DNA of 64,000 nucleotides from Nostoc sp. FACHB-973 (GCF_014698115.1 NZ_JACJSJ010000012.1:62001-126000), one strand, 5' to 3'; positions 28,804 through 38,125 are shown, counted from the stretch's first letter. The notes: generated from the sequence alone by a model not told the origin. Translations and numbers: made by a program.

Positions 28804-29409
28804 CTACCGCAGGATAATGCCTGTTTTTGTCAAAAAAGTACCTAAAAACAGGATGTTGTTAGCATTTTTTTCACAGCTTTTCTGGCAGAAATATATACAG
28901 TTAACACACGAAAATCTTCAGCGATCGCTTAGTATTTGAACTGCAATCTGCTGTATATAGTAGTTGGCATCAAATCTGGAAATCAAAAGGCAAATCAAAC
29001 CAACTGCCTCGATGGACAGCATCACCAACTCCTCAAAAGCCACACAACTGTTACTGCTATTCCTGGGAAGCTCTGCGTCTCAACCCTCAACTGCTTTTGA
29101 AACAGATGTTACTTAGGTTATCAATTAATTTAAAAAACATCTAATTCCGACATTTTGCTAATTGGGGAACAACCTTAAGGCAACTTCTCTTTATTCCCAA
29201 ATAAGTCTTCTCACAGATTGAGTAGCTGGCTATCTACATCAACAAATAATAGATCTTCGCCTCATCTGAGCTTGTCTAAACAATGGGGCATGGGGCATAG
29301 GCCATTGAGAGGTGTGGGAGGAGAGGGAGGAGGGGGAAGTATAAATTATCTTTCTCCCCACACTCCCCACACTCCCCACTCCCTACTCCCTACTCCCCAC
29401 TCCTTCTCT
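28804..29409. other. Intergenic region with a CTCCCCA repeat array
   Basis: No supported gene. From 29338 to 29404 is an array of CCCCACT/CCCTACT heptamers abutting the stop of the ferritin-like gene, and AT-rich sequence precedes it. There is no clear patX terminator. Confidence 0.6.
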
Positions 29410-30309
29410 TCACACGGTTGTTTTCTTGCGATTATCTTCTGTTCGCTGGATACCGTTGAGGAACATGGGCACAAACTTCTCGAAAAACGCCTGCGGGTCG
29501 CGTTGCCAAGCTTTTTGTGCAGCTTGAATCCTAGTAAATTGCAACTCAGGTGCTAGCAAGGTCTGGGGTAAGCGTTCCATCAGATATTGAGGACGTTCCC
29601 AAACCGGCATGGTATTTGCTACTTCCAGCAGGTTGGCAACTCGCCGCAGTTCGGCTCCTAAGGTGATATCCATTCCTGATTCAAAGGCCGCCTGTTCAAT
29701 TGCAGTATATTTTTGCTTCGCTTGCTCTACTTTTTGCCGATGTTCTGGACTTTTACGCGCGAGTTCTGCTAGCCAACGGTTACCCCAGCGCACATGTCCT
29801 GTTTCCTCTGGCAAAATTTTTTCAATTGTTTCCCGGATTTTGATGTTTTCTTCTGTTTGCGGCGCTTGCTTGAGGGCGTAAATATGGGCGGAAAAATACT
29901 CACAGCCTCGTTTTTCGGTAATATTAATTGCTGCTATGGCAGCAATTATACCGTCCTCTAAGTTGCGTTTTGGATCGTAGGCGTCTTTGTCGAGCAGGCG
30001 ATCGAATTCATCAATATAGGAAGTTCCGGGGGGAGTTCCGACATCGCTTCCTAGATCGATGAGCAAATCAGTTAACCACATGGCATGACGAGCTTCATCT
30101 GAGATGTGGTGAGATAAATCCCGCACTAGTTCCCGTGGCTGTCCATTCAGTTGCTCGATTAAGTCCGTCAGGTCTTTACAACTGCGTTGTTCGCTGTAGC
30201 GGTAGCGATTCAGGGTAATTAGATGGATTTCGCGATCGCATACCACCCGTTTCAAGATTTCCCTTGCACCCAAAGCATTCTGAAATTTACGTGGGTAGGT
30301 AACTGTCAT
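29410..30309 (-). CDS. Ferritin-like di-iron domain protein
   Basis: 299 residues with four-helix ferritin-like motifs: REIHLITLNRYRYSEQR, then SDEARHAMWLTDLL (ExxH), EKRGCEYF, and LPEETGHVRWGNRWL (second ExxH). These supply a plausible set of Glu and His iron ligands. The C-terminal 90 residues are helical and lack a known domain. Conserved cyanobacterial proteins of this size are common and uncharacterised; oxidoreductase, iron handling or oxidative defence are all possible. The start MTVTYPRKFQNALG is natural. It is not in an operon: the gene upstream is on the other strand at about 370 nt, and downstream is a repeat array. Confidence 0.8.
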   Translation of the reverse strand: MTVTYPRKFQNALGAREILKRVVCDREIHLITLNRYRYSEQRSCKDLTDLIEQLNGQPRELVRDLSHHISDEARHAMWLTDLLIDLGSDVGTPPGTSYIDEFDRLLDKDAYDPKRNLEDGIIAAIAAINITEKRGCEYFSAHIYALKQAPQTEENIKIRETIEKILPEETGHVRWGNRWLAELARKSPEHRQKVEQAKQKYTAIEQAAFESGMDITLGAELRRVANLLEVANTMPVWERPQYLMERLPQTLLAPELQFTRIQAAQKAWQRDPQAFFEKFVPMFLNGIQRTEDNRKKTTV

Positions 30310-30675
30310 AAAGTTATATAAAGTTTTATAAACCTATATTCGATCCTAACTTAGTTTTTTATAACTGCCGTATTCCTACTGGATTACTGAAAAAAAGGGT
30401 AAAAATTCAAAAAATCAATTACTCAATCTCCACTTCAGTACCAGACACTATATAAATTTTTGTAAAAAATGTTATTACTTTTGAATAATGATTTTGAAAA
30501 ATAAAATCCCTAAAAGCCTTTAGAGCAAAGCTTTTTATTTGATATGTACTCGCATTCAAAATCTAAAATTTCAAAAATTAATTAAAAATAGTAGCGTATG
30601 TTACAGTTTTTTCTGTTATATTAGTTTTTAGAGAGAAACAAAAAATATATATTCACTACAGAAACAGGGAGGACT
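30310..30675. promoter_or_regulatory. AT-rich divergent intergenic region
   Basis: A 366-nt gap between the ferritin-like gene and the small protein, very AT-rich and without ORFs. Promoters for both directions are expected. I see no recognised operator. Confidence 0.4.
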
Positions 30676-30681
30676 ATGGTT

Positions 30682-30882
30682 ATGTCTATCGCAGAAAAAT
30701 CTCGTGCGTTAATGGTTCGTGAACATCAGCAAGTCAAGAATCGCCAACAATCAATGCTGATGCGTGCTGCCCAAGAACTTGGTCTTCCTGAAGAAGCGTC
30801 TCACTACTGGAACCCGATTCAAGGGAAGATAGATACCACCACTCGGATGATTTATGGACGCAGCAACGCGACCATGAGTTAG
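30682..30882 (+). CDS. Small conserved cyanobacterial protein
   Basis: 66 residues starting MSIAEKSRALMVREHQQVKN, basic in its first half and ending IYGRSNATMS. No domain is recognised; the conserved-looking part is AQELGLPEEASHYWNPIQGK. AGGGAGG at 30666-30672 lies only three nt before an ATG at 30676 but nine nt before the ATG at 30682, so I choose 30682. It lies between the ferritin-like gene (divergent) and glnA (convergent). Function unknown. Confidence 0.7.
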   Translation: MSIAEKSRALMVREHQQVKNRQQSMLMRAAQELGLPEEASHYWNPIQGKIDTTTRMIYGRSNATMS

Positions 30883-31029
30883 TAGCGAGTTGGATGTGAT
30901 GAGAGAGATGATGGAGATGGAGAGCAGGGGAGGTAGGGGTAGAATAACTCCTAACTCCTAACTCCTAATGCCCCATGCCCAATATCGATAGTTTTCAGCA
31001 TCACGTTAAAAAATAGCTGTTCGATTGGG

Positions 31030-31054
31030 AAAAAAAGCCACCCTAGAGGGTGGC
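31030..31054 (-). terminator. Intrinsic terminator of glnA
   Basis: On the minus strand GCCACCCT pairs with AGGGTGGC and is followed by seven U (the A run at 31030-31036). It lies about 35 nt past the glnA stop. Confidence 0.85.
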
Positions 31055-31088
31055 AAAATTTAGAATTTTAGTTAGATACAATACTTAA

Positions 31089-32513
31089 TTAAGCATCGTA
31101 ATAAAGGTAAAACTCGTAGGGATGAGGACGCAGCTGCAATTGCTTGACTTCATTAGCCAGCTTGTAGTCAATCCAATTTTGGATAAAGTCTTCTGTGAAG
31201 ACGCCTGATTCTGTCAAGAAAGCGTGATCGTTTTCCAGTGCTTCCAACGCCAATTCCAAAGAACCTGGAGTTGAAGGAACCTTCGCCAGTTCTTCTGGAG
31301 AGAGTTCATAGATATTTTTATCTAAGGGTTCACCAGGATGGATTTTGTTCTTGATGCCATCGATACCAGCAGAAAGCATTGCAGCAAATGCTAAGTAGGG
31401 GTTAGAAGTAGCATCTGGACAACGGAATTCTAGGCGCTTGGCTTTGGGGTTAGTGCCAGACAGAGGAATACGGATAGAAGCAGAACGGTTACCTTGGGAG
31501 TAAGCCAAGTTAACAGGTGCTTCATAACCAGGTACTAGGCGCTTGTATGAGTTGGTACTAGGGTTGGTAATGGCCAACAGGGCTGGTGCGTGTTTGAGCA
31601 GACCGCCAATGTAATACAATGCTGTTTCACTCAAACCAGCATACTTATCACCTGCAAACAGAGGTTGACCATCTTTCCAGATGGACTGGTGACAGTGCAT
31701 TCCCGAACCGTTATCGCCAAAAATGGGTTTCGGCATAAAGGTGACGGTTTTGCCATGTTTTTTGGCAACGTTCTTGATGACATATTTGTAAATCATCAAC
31801 CAGTCAGCGGCTTCGATCAACTTCCCAAAGCGGAAACCTAGCTCGCACTGACCACCTGTAGCAACTTCGTGGTGATGCTTTTCAATGGGCACACCTAAGT
31901 CTGCCATTGTCAACAGCATTTCTGTACGGATATCTTGGAAAGAATCCGTCGGCGAAACTGGGAAGTAACCTTCTTTGAAGCGTGGTTTGTAACCCAAGTT
32001 GGGTTTTTCAGCTGTACCGGCTTTACCGGAATTCCAAGCACCTTCTTCGGAGTCTAAGAAGTAGTAGCCTTCGTTGGCGGTTTGAGCAAACCTAGCATTG
32101 TCAAAGATAAAGAACTCAGCTTCAGGACCAAAATAGACTGTATCACCAATACCAGTGGAAACCAGGTAGTCTACTGCTTTTTGGGCAATCACCCGTGGAC
32201 AACGGTTATACCATTCACCCGTGCGGGGTTCTTTGATGCTACAAACTATACTTAGCGTTGGTACTTCCATGAATGGGTCGATCCAAGCAGTGTTGGGATC
32301 GAGTACCATCGTCATGTCTGATTCGTTGATCGCCTTCCAACCCCGGATGCTGGAACCGTCAAAAGGTACGCCATCAGTGAATGCAGTCTCATCGATTTGG
32401 TTTTGGTACAGTGTGAGGTGCTGCCAAGTCCCTACTGTATCGATGAATTTGAGATCAATCAGCTGAATTTTTTCATCTTGAATTCTCTTCAAGACTTCTT
32501 GTGGTGTTGTCAT
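31089..32513 (-). CDS. glnA: Glutamine synthetase type I
   Basis: Condenses ammonia and glutamate to glutamine with ATP, the entry of nitrogen into metabolism and the fate of heterocyst-fixed nitrogen. 474 residues, the usual GSI-beta dodecamer subunit. Motifs: DGSSIRGW, the metal site [40 protein letters not shown] (ATP-binding), the flap/active-site NRSASIRIP, and [14 protein letters not shown]. The frame is open 25 codons further, to 32588, but AGGAG six nt before the ATG at 32513 and the normal start [16 protein letters not shown] fix the start. A canonical NtcA-activated promoter precedes it, and apcF is divergent. The small inactivating factors GifA/GifB are not in the window. Confidence 0.99.
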   Translation of the reverse strand: MTTPQEVLKRIQDEKIQLIDLKFIDTVGTWQHLTLYQNQIDETAFTDGVPFDGSSIRGWKAINESDMTMVLDPNTAWIDPFMEVPTLSIVCSIKEPRTGEWYNRCPRVIAQKAVDYLVSTGIGDTVYFGPEAEFFIFDNARFAQTANEGYYFLDSEEGAWNSGKAGTAEKPNLGYKPRFKEGYFPVSPTDSFQDIRTEMLLTMADLGVPIEKHHHEVATGGQCELGFRFGKLIEAADWLMIYKYVIKNVAKKHGKTVTFMPKPIFGDNGSGMHCHQSIWKDGQPLFAGDKYAGLSETALYYIGGLLKHAPALLAITNPSTNSYKRLVPGYEAPVNLAYSQGNRSASIRIPLSGTNPKAKRLEFRCPDATSNPYLAFAAMLSAGIDGIKNKIHPGEPLDKNIYELSPEELAKVPSTPGSLELALEALENDHAFLTESGVFTEDFIQNWIDYKLANEVKQLQLRPHPYEFYLYYDA

Positions 32514-32611
32514 TGTTACTCCTTCTCTACCAATTTCCTTAAAGTAAAACCAGAATCTTCCAAAGCATCCTAACCCTGCTGATCTCAATCCAGCCGTGAC
32601 ACACCTGAAAT

Positions 32612-32654
32612 ATCTTAAATACTAGACATTGGGGTATTTTGTAGCTTGTGCTAC
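32612..32654 (-). promoter_or_regulatory. NtcA-activated promoter of glnA
   Basis: GTAGCTTGTGCTAC at 32641-32654 fits GTAN8TAC. On the minus strand TAAGAT (TAN3T, at 32617-32612) lies exactly 23 nt further, the class II NtcA geometry. NtcA activates glnA at low nitrogen in cyanobacteria. Confidence 0.8.
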
Positions 32655-32871
32655 AGATATCTGGATTACAGGTTATATTAACCTTTCCCCGATCATCTGT
32701 ACAAAACTGGAAAGTTCATCACATAGGGGTCAACTTTGGCATAGAATCCTTATGTAGTGGATAGTTTGTTTTTGTGCCGAATCTATTTTTAATAGCACAA
32801 AAATTTACTGGTGCATAAGTGCAGCCAAATAAATATCAAACCATAGATAGCAACGATTGGGAGAAAAAGGA

Positions 32872-33381
32872 ATGCGCGATGCGGTAACAAGTTTAATTAA
32901 GAATTATGACGTAGCTGGTCGGTATTTTGACCGGAATGCGCTAGATAGCCTAAAGTCTTACTTTGATAGTGGTACAGCACGGGTACAGGCAGCGGCGGCG
33001 ATCAACTCTAATGCGGCTGGACTTGTCAAGCAGGCTGGTTTGAAGTTATATGAAGAACTACCGGAACTGATTCGTCCCGGTGGAAATTCCTATACAACTC
33101 GTCGTTATGCAGCTTGTTTACGGGATCTAGATTATTACTTGCGCTACGCCAGTTATGCGCTGGTTGCTGGCAACACCAATGTGTTGGATGAACGAGTGCT
33201 ACAAGGGCTGCGGGAAACTTACAATTCTCTAGGAGTACCTATCGGGCCGACGGTTCGTGGTGTGCAGATACTCAAGGATCTAGCTAAGGAACAAGTGGCA
33301 GCAGCAGGTGTAGCTAATACTGCTTTTGTGGATGAACCATTCGATCACATCACACGCGAGTTAAGCGAGATTGATATTTAG
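32872..33381 (+). CDS. apcF: Allophycocyanin beta-18 subunit ApcF
   Basis: Variant beta subunit of the phycobilisome core, which with the core-membrane linker forms the terminal emitter discs. 169 residues, starting MRDAVTSLIKNYDVAGRYFD. The phycocyanobilin-binding cysteine is Cys82 in RYAACLRDLDYYLRYA, and the methylated asparagine is Asn72 in GGNSYTTRR. The start at 32872 follows GGAG-poor sequence (AAAAAGGA), and the upstream TTG at 32857 would add five residues absent from the family. It is divergent from glnA with 358 nt between them. A HIP1-built terminator follows. Confidence 0.97.
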   Translation: MRDAVTSLIKNYDVAGRYFDRNALDSLKSYFDSGTARVQAAAAINSNAAGLVKQAGLKLYEELPELIRPGGNSYTTRRYAACLRDLDYYLRYASYALVAGNTNVLDERVLQGLRETYNSLGVPIGPTVRGVQILKDLAKEQVAAAGVANTAFVDEPFDHITRELSEIDI

Positions 33382-33413
33382 ATTTTAAGGGTCACTCCAC
33401 AAGAATTAGAAAT

Positions 33414-33452
33414 AGCGATCGCACTTTAATTTGATGGAGCGATCGCTTTTTT
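33414..33452 (+). terminator. Terminator of apcF built from two HIP1 octamers
   Basis: AGCGATCGC (33414-33422) and GCGATCGCT (33439-33447) pair across a 16-nt loop and are followed by TTTTTT, an intrinsic-terminator layout. A third GCGATCGC lies at about 33473-33480. Confidence 0.65.
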
Positions 33453-33514
33453 ATTCCGTTCTTGGAAATTGGCGATCGCGCCTGTGTAAAATATTTTTGC
33501 TAGAGGATTATCAA

Positions 33515-33850
33515 ATGGATAAGCTAGCTCGGTATCGTGAAATTATTCGTCAGTTGATATTTGAATATGCTGGTCACAAACCTGCTAATGGTCAAATAGA
33601 GACAGAAGCTGTCATTGACTCAGAACGAGACCATTACGAAGTGTTACACGTCGGTTGGGATGGAGTGCGGCGCGTACATGGTTCGGTAGTACATATAGAT
33701 ATTATTAACAATAAAGTTTGGATTCAATATGATGGTACTTCCCAGCCAGTAGCGGAGGCATTATTGGAAGCAGGTATCCCCCGTGAAGATATTGTTTTGG
33801 GTTTCCATCCAGCTGAACTACGGCAATACACGGATTTTGCTGTATCTTAA
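33515..33850 (+). CDS. xisI: XisI-family protein (orphan)
   Basis: 111 residues of the XisI family, named for the fdxN-element excision factor of Anabaena, where XisI works with XisH and XisF. Start MDKLARYREIIRQLI; core YEVLHVGWDGVRRVHGSVVHIDIINNKVWIQYDGT; end LGFHPAELRQYTDFAVS, all as in the family. GAGG lies nine nt before the ATG at 33515. The upstream in-frame extension to 33431 passes through HIP1 sequence and is not used. There is no xisH beside it and no excision element in view, so a general role cannot be named; XisI-like proteins occur in many copies in Nostocales genomes. Confidence 0.88.
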   Translation: MDKLARYREIIRQLIFEYAGHKPANGQIETEAVIDSERDHYEVLHVGWDGVRRVHGSVVHIDIINNKVWIQYDGTSQPVAEALLEAGIPREDIVLGFHPAELRQYTDFAVS

Positions 33851-34159
33851 TTATCTCATAGCGGTTCCCATTCAGATGCAGTACAACATCATATCGCAAG
33901 GTTTAGGGGCACGGCAGTGCTGTGCCCCTACAGGTGTACTTGTGGGGAAACGCTATAAGTTGTGTATTCTCGAAGAAGAAAAAAGTTAGAGCAATGCCTG
34001 GGTTGGGCTGCGCCTACGCAATTTGCAAATCTTCATAACTCTAAGGGAATAAAAACAATCGCATAGCTGTTGAAAGTCAACAATTATACTATTGTTTTTA
34101 TTTATAAATCCCTTTGAAAATCCAGTTTTTCCCATACTTTAAGTTTTCTAAAGTAGGAA
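33851..34159. other. Intergenic region with a GGGGCAC palindrome
   Basis: No gene seen. A 27-nt near-perfect palindrome (arm TAGGGGCACGGCA, 33904-33930) belongs to the same family as those at 11929, 61838 and 61939. Confidence 0.55.
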
Positions 34160-34393
34160 TTATCTAGGATTAAGGTGGCGTCTAGTCCCCCATCCTGGAT
34201 TGACAATGGCGGCTAAATCTTCTTCTGACAATTTATCAATCTCAGTTTCTAGTTCTGCAACGGTGAATTCATAGCCACGTTCACGAGCAATCTTGATAAA
34301 GGCTTCTGGATTAGCTGTTGCTTTGAGCTTTTGCTGTAATGCTTGATCTCGTTTTACGGCTTCAAAAAGTCGGGCAGCATTTTGCTGTGTCAT
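34160..34393 (-). CDS. Nif11-like leader-peptide family protein
   Basis: 77 residues with the Nif11-like leader fold: NAARLFEAVKRDQALQQKLKA, NPEAFIKIARERGYEFTVAELETEI and LSEEDLAAIVNPGW. After that the last ten or so residues (GTRRHLNPR) are basic. In RiPP (ribosomal peptide) biosynthesis this fold is the leader, cut from a modified core. Here the tail has no Cys and few Ser/Thr, and no LanM, YcaO, radical-SAM or peptidase-transporter gene is adjacent, so it is an orphan. Another reading is a plain Nif11-family protein with no core. A good start context is ATGACACAGCAAAATGC, and AGGAG lies 6-10 nt before it on the minus strand (tatctcctg). Confidence 0.85.
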   Translation of the reverse strand: MTQQNAARLFEAVKRDQALQQKLKATANPEAFIKIARERGYEFTVAELETEIDKLSEEDLAAIVNPGWGTRRHLNPR

Positions 34394-34843
34394 GATAGCG
34401 TATCTCCTGTTTTAAATATCAGGTTTGAGTGCAGTAATTTGACTCCTGCAAGTTCACCAAATGTTGTAAAAAATTTTTTGATTCAAGTATATAGGCCTCA
34501 TCTTAAAGCAAAATAGAAAAATGTGTTGGTTTTGACAAAAAAATATAACTTTTAGGCTATTATTTAACGCTTTGTAAAATTCAGTCCTCAGATAGTAGCA
34601 GTATTTACCAAGACTTATACGATTTGAGATTTTGCGGCGAAAAGCGTGTAGCAGGATGTGCAAGCTAAGCTACGGGAACCCTTAAAGGCGAACCGGTGTA
34701 GACGCTTTTGGCAGGGTATGAGCAAAATTTATAGTATAAATTTATTATCAAACACTGTAAAAATTTACGGTGTCCAGATGCCCTCAAAGAAGTCAGGGAT
34801 CTAACTTTTCGCCAATGATTTAAGATTGCTGTAGAAGTTGCCG
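34394..34843. other. Intergenic region, no gene seen
   Basis: About 450 nt with AT-rich sequence. A stop-interrupted 69-codon frame (34454-34663, minus) shows no coding signs. A degenerate half of the 3661-3695 hairpin lies at about 34784-34802. Confidence 0.5.
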
Positions 34844-35296
34844 ATGTTTGAGGCGTTAATGATGGAAGAATTATTAATTTTGAAAGACTTGCTTCTTCAA
34901 GGCAATATTCAAGGAGCTTTGATTATAGTTGACGAATTAGAAGAAATGAGCCGAAATGACATAATCAAAACGATTCGTAGCTATGCGGTGATTCTCTTGT
35001 TACATCTAATTAAACAACAAGCTGAAAATCGCACGACTCGCTCTTGGGAAGTCTCGATTCGGAATTCAATTCGGGAAATTCAACGAGAAAATAAGCGGCG
35101 CAAAGCTGGTGGTTATTTTCTCACACCAGAAGAACTGAAGGAAACTCTAGAAGAAGCTTATTTAAATGCTATTGATGAGGCTTCTCTAGAAGTAAAAGAA
35201 GGGCGTTATGAAGTGGAAGAATTACAGAAGCTAGTTAACCGAGAAGAAATTATTAATCGTGCTTTGGCTTTAATCTTACCAGGAGAGTCTAGTTAA
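34844..35296 (+). CDS. DUF29-family protein
   Basis: 150 residues, helical and highly charged, resembling the DUF29 family: ELLILKDLLLQGNIQGALIIVDELEEMSRNDIIKTIRSYAVILLLHLIKQQAENR, then TRSWEVSIRNSIREIQREN. The function of the family is unknown; it is very common in cyanobacteria. The ATG at 34844 follows a TTG at 34838. The TAA stop is directly followed by the TTG start of tlyA, so the two are co-translated or at least co-transcribed. Confidence 0.8.
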   Translation: MFEALMMEELLILKDLLLQGNIQGALIIVDELEEMSRNDIIKTIRSYAVILLLHLIKQQAENRTTRSWEVSIRNSIREIQRENKRRKAGGYFLTPEELKETLEEAYLNAIDEASLEVKEGRYEVEELQKLVNREEIINRALALILPGESS

Positions 35297-36115
35297 TTGG
35301 TTAAACAACGACTTGATACATTATTAGTAGAGTTAAATTTATGTTCTTCTCGCGCTTTGGCACAGAGGTTAATTCAGGCGGGGGAAGTTAGTGTGAATCA
35401 GCAGGTAGTTGATAAACCTGGTACTGAAGTTGATATTGCAGCTCAAATAAATATTAAAGAGCGATCGCCTTTTGTTTCTAGAGGTGGTGAAAAACTCTCG
35501 AAAGCGTTGACAGTCTTCGCTATTCCTGTAGCTGGACGCGTTTGTTTAGATGGTGGAATTTCTACGGGTGGCTTTACTGATTGTCTGTTGCAAGCTGGGG
35601 CAAAACTAGTTTACGGTGTTGATGTTGGTTATGGACAAGTTGACTGGCGCTTGCGGAATGATTCGCGGGTGATTTTGCGCGAACGCACCAATTTACGACA
35701 GCTACGACCAAATGATTTGTATGGCGAAAATGACCCGATTCCTGATTTGGCGGTGGTGGATGTCTCGTTTATTTCCTTAACCAAAATTCTGCCTGCTTTG
35801 TGGGATTTAACTCAACCTAGCCGGGAAGCTATATTGTTAGTCAAGCCACAGTTTGAAGTTGGGAAATCCCGTGTGGGAAAAAAAGGTGTTGTACGCGATT
35901 CAAACGACCAAGCTGATGCGATTTTTCAGGTTTTGCAAGTCGCTCATGAATTAGGATGGAAATACAAAGGTTTAACTTGGTCGCCGATTACTGGCCCGGC
36001 TGGAAATATCGAATTTCTCTTATGGTTGGGAATGGAAAGTGAAACACCACCGCCTGATTTAGAGGCGATTAAGGAAGTAACGCAATCAGCAACAGGTGAT
36101 TTGCGGAAAGGTTGA
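35297..36115 (+). CDS. tlyA: TlyA-family rRNA (2'-O) methyltransferase
   Basis: 272 residues. An N-terminal S4 RNA-binding domain (residues about 1-60, QRLDTLLVELNLCSSRALAQRLIQAGEVSVN) is followed by an FtsJ-type methyltransferase (RGGEKLSKAL, CLDGGISTGGFTDCLLQAGAKLVYGVDVGYGQ, DVSFISLTKILPAL). TlyA enzymes methylate 16S or 23S rRNA cytidines; homologues are often labelled hemolysin A. The gene has a TTG start directly abutting the stop of the DUF29 gene (TAATTG), and no ATG lies in the first 200 codons that would keep the S4 domain. The start is thus an unusual codon, supported by homology. Confidence 0.93.
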   Translation: MVKQRLDTLLVELNLCSSRALAQRLIQAGEVSVNQQVVDKPGTEVDIAAQINIKERSPFVSRGGEKLSKALTVFAIPVAGRVCLDGGISTGGFTDCLLQAGAKLVYGVDVGYGQVDWRLRNDSRVILRERTNLRQLRPNDLYGENDPIPDLAVVDVSFISLTKILPALWDLTQPSREAILLVKPQFEVGKSRVGKKGVVRDSNDQADAIFQVLQVAHELGWKYKGLTWSPITGPAGNIEFLLWLGMESETPPPDLEAIKEVTQSATGDLRKG

Positions 36116-36118
36116 AGA

Positions 36119-36311
36119 AGAATTCAGAATTCAGAATTCAGAATCAATAGACATCTCCAGAAATTAATTCTGCGTTACCCAAAACCGTTGTAGAGACGTA
36201 GCAATGCTACGTCTCTACTTAAACCAAGGGTATTGGATTTCAACCTACATATTTATCAGCCACTCGTGCAGAATTCATACTGAATTCTGAATTCTGACTC
36301 CTGAATTCTTG
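36119..36311. repeat. CAGAATTCAGAATTC repeats and a 29-nt palindrome
   Basis: Contains an AATTCAGAATTCAGAATTCAG tract (36121-36144), a perfect 29-nt palindrome at 36190-36218 (arm GTAGAGACGTAGCA) and CTGAATTCTGAATTCTGACT near 36280. No gene. Confidence 0.75.
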
Positions 36312-36569
36312 TTAAACGTCGTATATTAGGCACTCTACGGAATCTGGGTGGCGATCGCAGTAGTTATCCAATGAGGTTTTGTTTTGCTTTGCTTGATGTT
36401 GATGAGATTTTTCAGCTTGCAATTCTTCCACGATATCCCAAGCTACGGCACAATTAGCAGAATTACTGCCATTTAAATCACAGGTTGTACGAGCATCAGT
36501 AATGGCTTCTAAAATTGCTTGCTCAAGATTTGTACCAGCAGCTTGGTTTACGTTTAAGGTTGTTGTCAT
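36312..36569 (-). CDS. CP12 domain protein
   Basis: Redox switch that links glyceraldehyde-3-phosphate dehydrogenase and phosphoribulokinase in the dark and so halts the Calvin cycle. 85 residues with both cysteine pairs, Cys30/Cys40 (CDLNGSNSANC) and Cys71/Cys80 (YCDRHPDSVEC), and the conserved core AWDIVEEL at 43-50. The C-terminal LIYDV is typical. The frame extends to 36695, but the extra 42 residues are not homologous, and GGGTG lies eight nt before the ATG at 36569. Not in an operon: the gene upstream (the GTPase) is 200 nt away with no clear shared promoter. Confidence 0.95.
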   Translation of the reverse strand: MTTTLNVNQAAGTNLEQAILEAITDARTTCDLNGSNSANCAVAWDIVEELQAEKSHQHQAKQNKTSLDNYCDRHPDSVECLIYDV

Positions 36570-36769
36570 GTCGCTTTCACCCTTATGTTTCCAGAGATAA
36601 AGATTGAGTAAGAAGATGCCGAAAATAAAAATCTCTCGGTTCGTTTTTTGTATCCTGTTCTCAATCTTGCATTGGGGATCGGAAATTGACAGCAATTGTC
36701 AGAAGAGTTTGATAGAAGTTGATAAACGATTATAAAAGGTAACAAATGGTAAACAATTTTTAGTTATTC

Positions 36770-38125
36770 TCAATACTTTATCCCTAATTCTTGTCGCAAA
36801 CGATACAGAATTGTGTTTTGGTCAACTTCAGAGAGAATTTCTTGAATGACGCTGCTAGCGCCCAACTGTCCCCAAGTGCAGCCTTTTTCGAGATAGACTT
36901 GAGCGGCTTTGCCAACGGAGTATGCGCCATAACCGGCGATACCAGCTTGGGCGATCGCACTTCCAGCAAAGGCAGTAATATTTGTAGGATTGTCACCGGT
37001 GGCGATCGCAGCTGTACTTTTGCCCAAACCCAAGAGCAAACTACTACCTAATTCTCCCAAAAGTAAGCCACCGGAACTCAATAAAATCGTTTTGAGGATT
37101 TTCCCTGCCTCATAACTAGTCATTGGTAACCCATACAAGCGTGCCAAAGCGCGAATTAAAGCTAAATCGGCAACAGTTCCGCCCAGGATATCTAAGAAGG
37201 CGATGGGGTTTAAGGCTACAGCCAAAGCTTTGTATTTGGTAAATTGCCAGATGATGTCTTCGGCTTCTTGTTGGCGTAAGTCGATGGTTTTTTGAGCGAT
37301 GGTGGCTTCTGCGTCTCGTGCTTGGATGAGTGCATTTAAAGCTAAAAGCGATCGCCCTTCTCGATTGAGAATGTTCAAAATTGTGTGCTTGAGTTCGTCC
37401 ACTTGGGGTGGTGGTGTCTCCCATTCATAGGTGACGCGGCCATCAGGCCATTCAACGCGCACTTCCATTGGTGCTGGTTCCGCCGCCACCATGACAATTT
37501 CATCGGGTAGTAGGGGTTTTGCTTGGGGGTTTCCTGCACCGAGTTGTTGCAAATTTTGGTAAATCGCGCCCTTGTCTGTATCTGGGTAGAGATCTATCTT
37601 GTTAAACACCAAAATCAAAGGTTTTTGCGATCGCCTTAATTCCTGCAATGCTTGATACTCAGTGCGTGTAATATCACCAGACACGACAAACAAAATCAAA
37701 TCGGCTTGTAGCACAACTTCTCGTGCCATATCTGCCCGTGACTCACCCTCGATTTCATCTAATCCTGGTGTATCAATTAACTCTACTAACACCTTATCCC
37801 CTGGCTGCCAGCGTACCGAACGAGGCCATTGGGTGACACCATTTAAGGGGCCAGTTTGGAGAATTTTGTCTCCCAGCAAAGCATTTAAAACTGCTGACTT
37901 ACCACGACTTACCAAACCAAAGGCGGCAATTCTAATAACATTAGAATCCAGTTTGTTGAGTGTGGAGTTAAGAGTTTCTAATTCTGGTTTCAGCAAACCT
38001 GCCAATTCTGGGTTAGATGACAACTGTCCTGATTTACGAAGATATCCATACCAAGACAGTGCCTGTCTGAGACTGGCGCGGGCACGGTTTAAGTGAGTTT
38101 CTTGCAGATTACGCGAACTCGACAT
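36770..38125 (-). CDS. Era-like GTPase with hydrophobic C-terminal domain (DUF697-like)
   Basis: 451 residues. GTPase motifs: G1 FGLVSRGKSAVLN near residue 70-80, G3 LIDTPGLDE, G4 VFNKIDLYPD. The C-terminal part from about 290 has a DUF697-like domain with membrane-active stretches (GGTVADLALIRALARLYG, LLSSGGLLLGELGSSLLLGLG). Such proteins are membrane-peripheral GTPases conserved across cyanobacteria with unknown role. N-terminal helix residues 1-65 precede the G domain. The start at 38125 is the first ATG and gives the expected length. It is upstream of CP12 on the same strand, but a gap of 200 nt separates them. Confidence 0.88.
   Translation of the reverse strand: MSSSRNLQETHLNRARASLRQALSWYGYLRKSGQLSSNPELAGLLKPELETLNSTLNKLDSNVIRIAAFGLVSRGKSAVLNALLGDKILQTGPLNGVTQWPRSVRWQPGDKVLVELIDTPGLDEIEGESRADMAREVVLQADLILFVVSGDITRTEYQALQELRRSQKPLILVFNKIDLYPDTDKGAIYQNLQQLGAGNPQAKPLLPDEIVMVAAEPAPMEVRVEWPDGRVTYEWETPPPQVDELKHTILNILNREGRSLLALNALIQARDAEATIAQKTIDLRQQEAEDIIWQFTKYKALAVALNPIAFLDILGGTVADLALIRALARLYGLPMTSYEAGKILKTILLSSGGLLLGELGSSLLLGLGKSTAAIATGDNPTNITAFAGSAIAQAGIAGYGAYSVGKAAQVYLEKGCTWGQLGASSVIQEILSEVDQNTILYRLRQELGIKY

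Noticed and set aside
32514..32588. 25-codon N-terminal extension of glnA
   Set aside because: It would cover the ribosome site AGGAG and is not found in glutamine synthetases.
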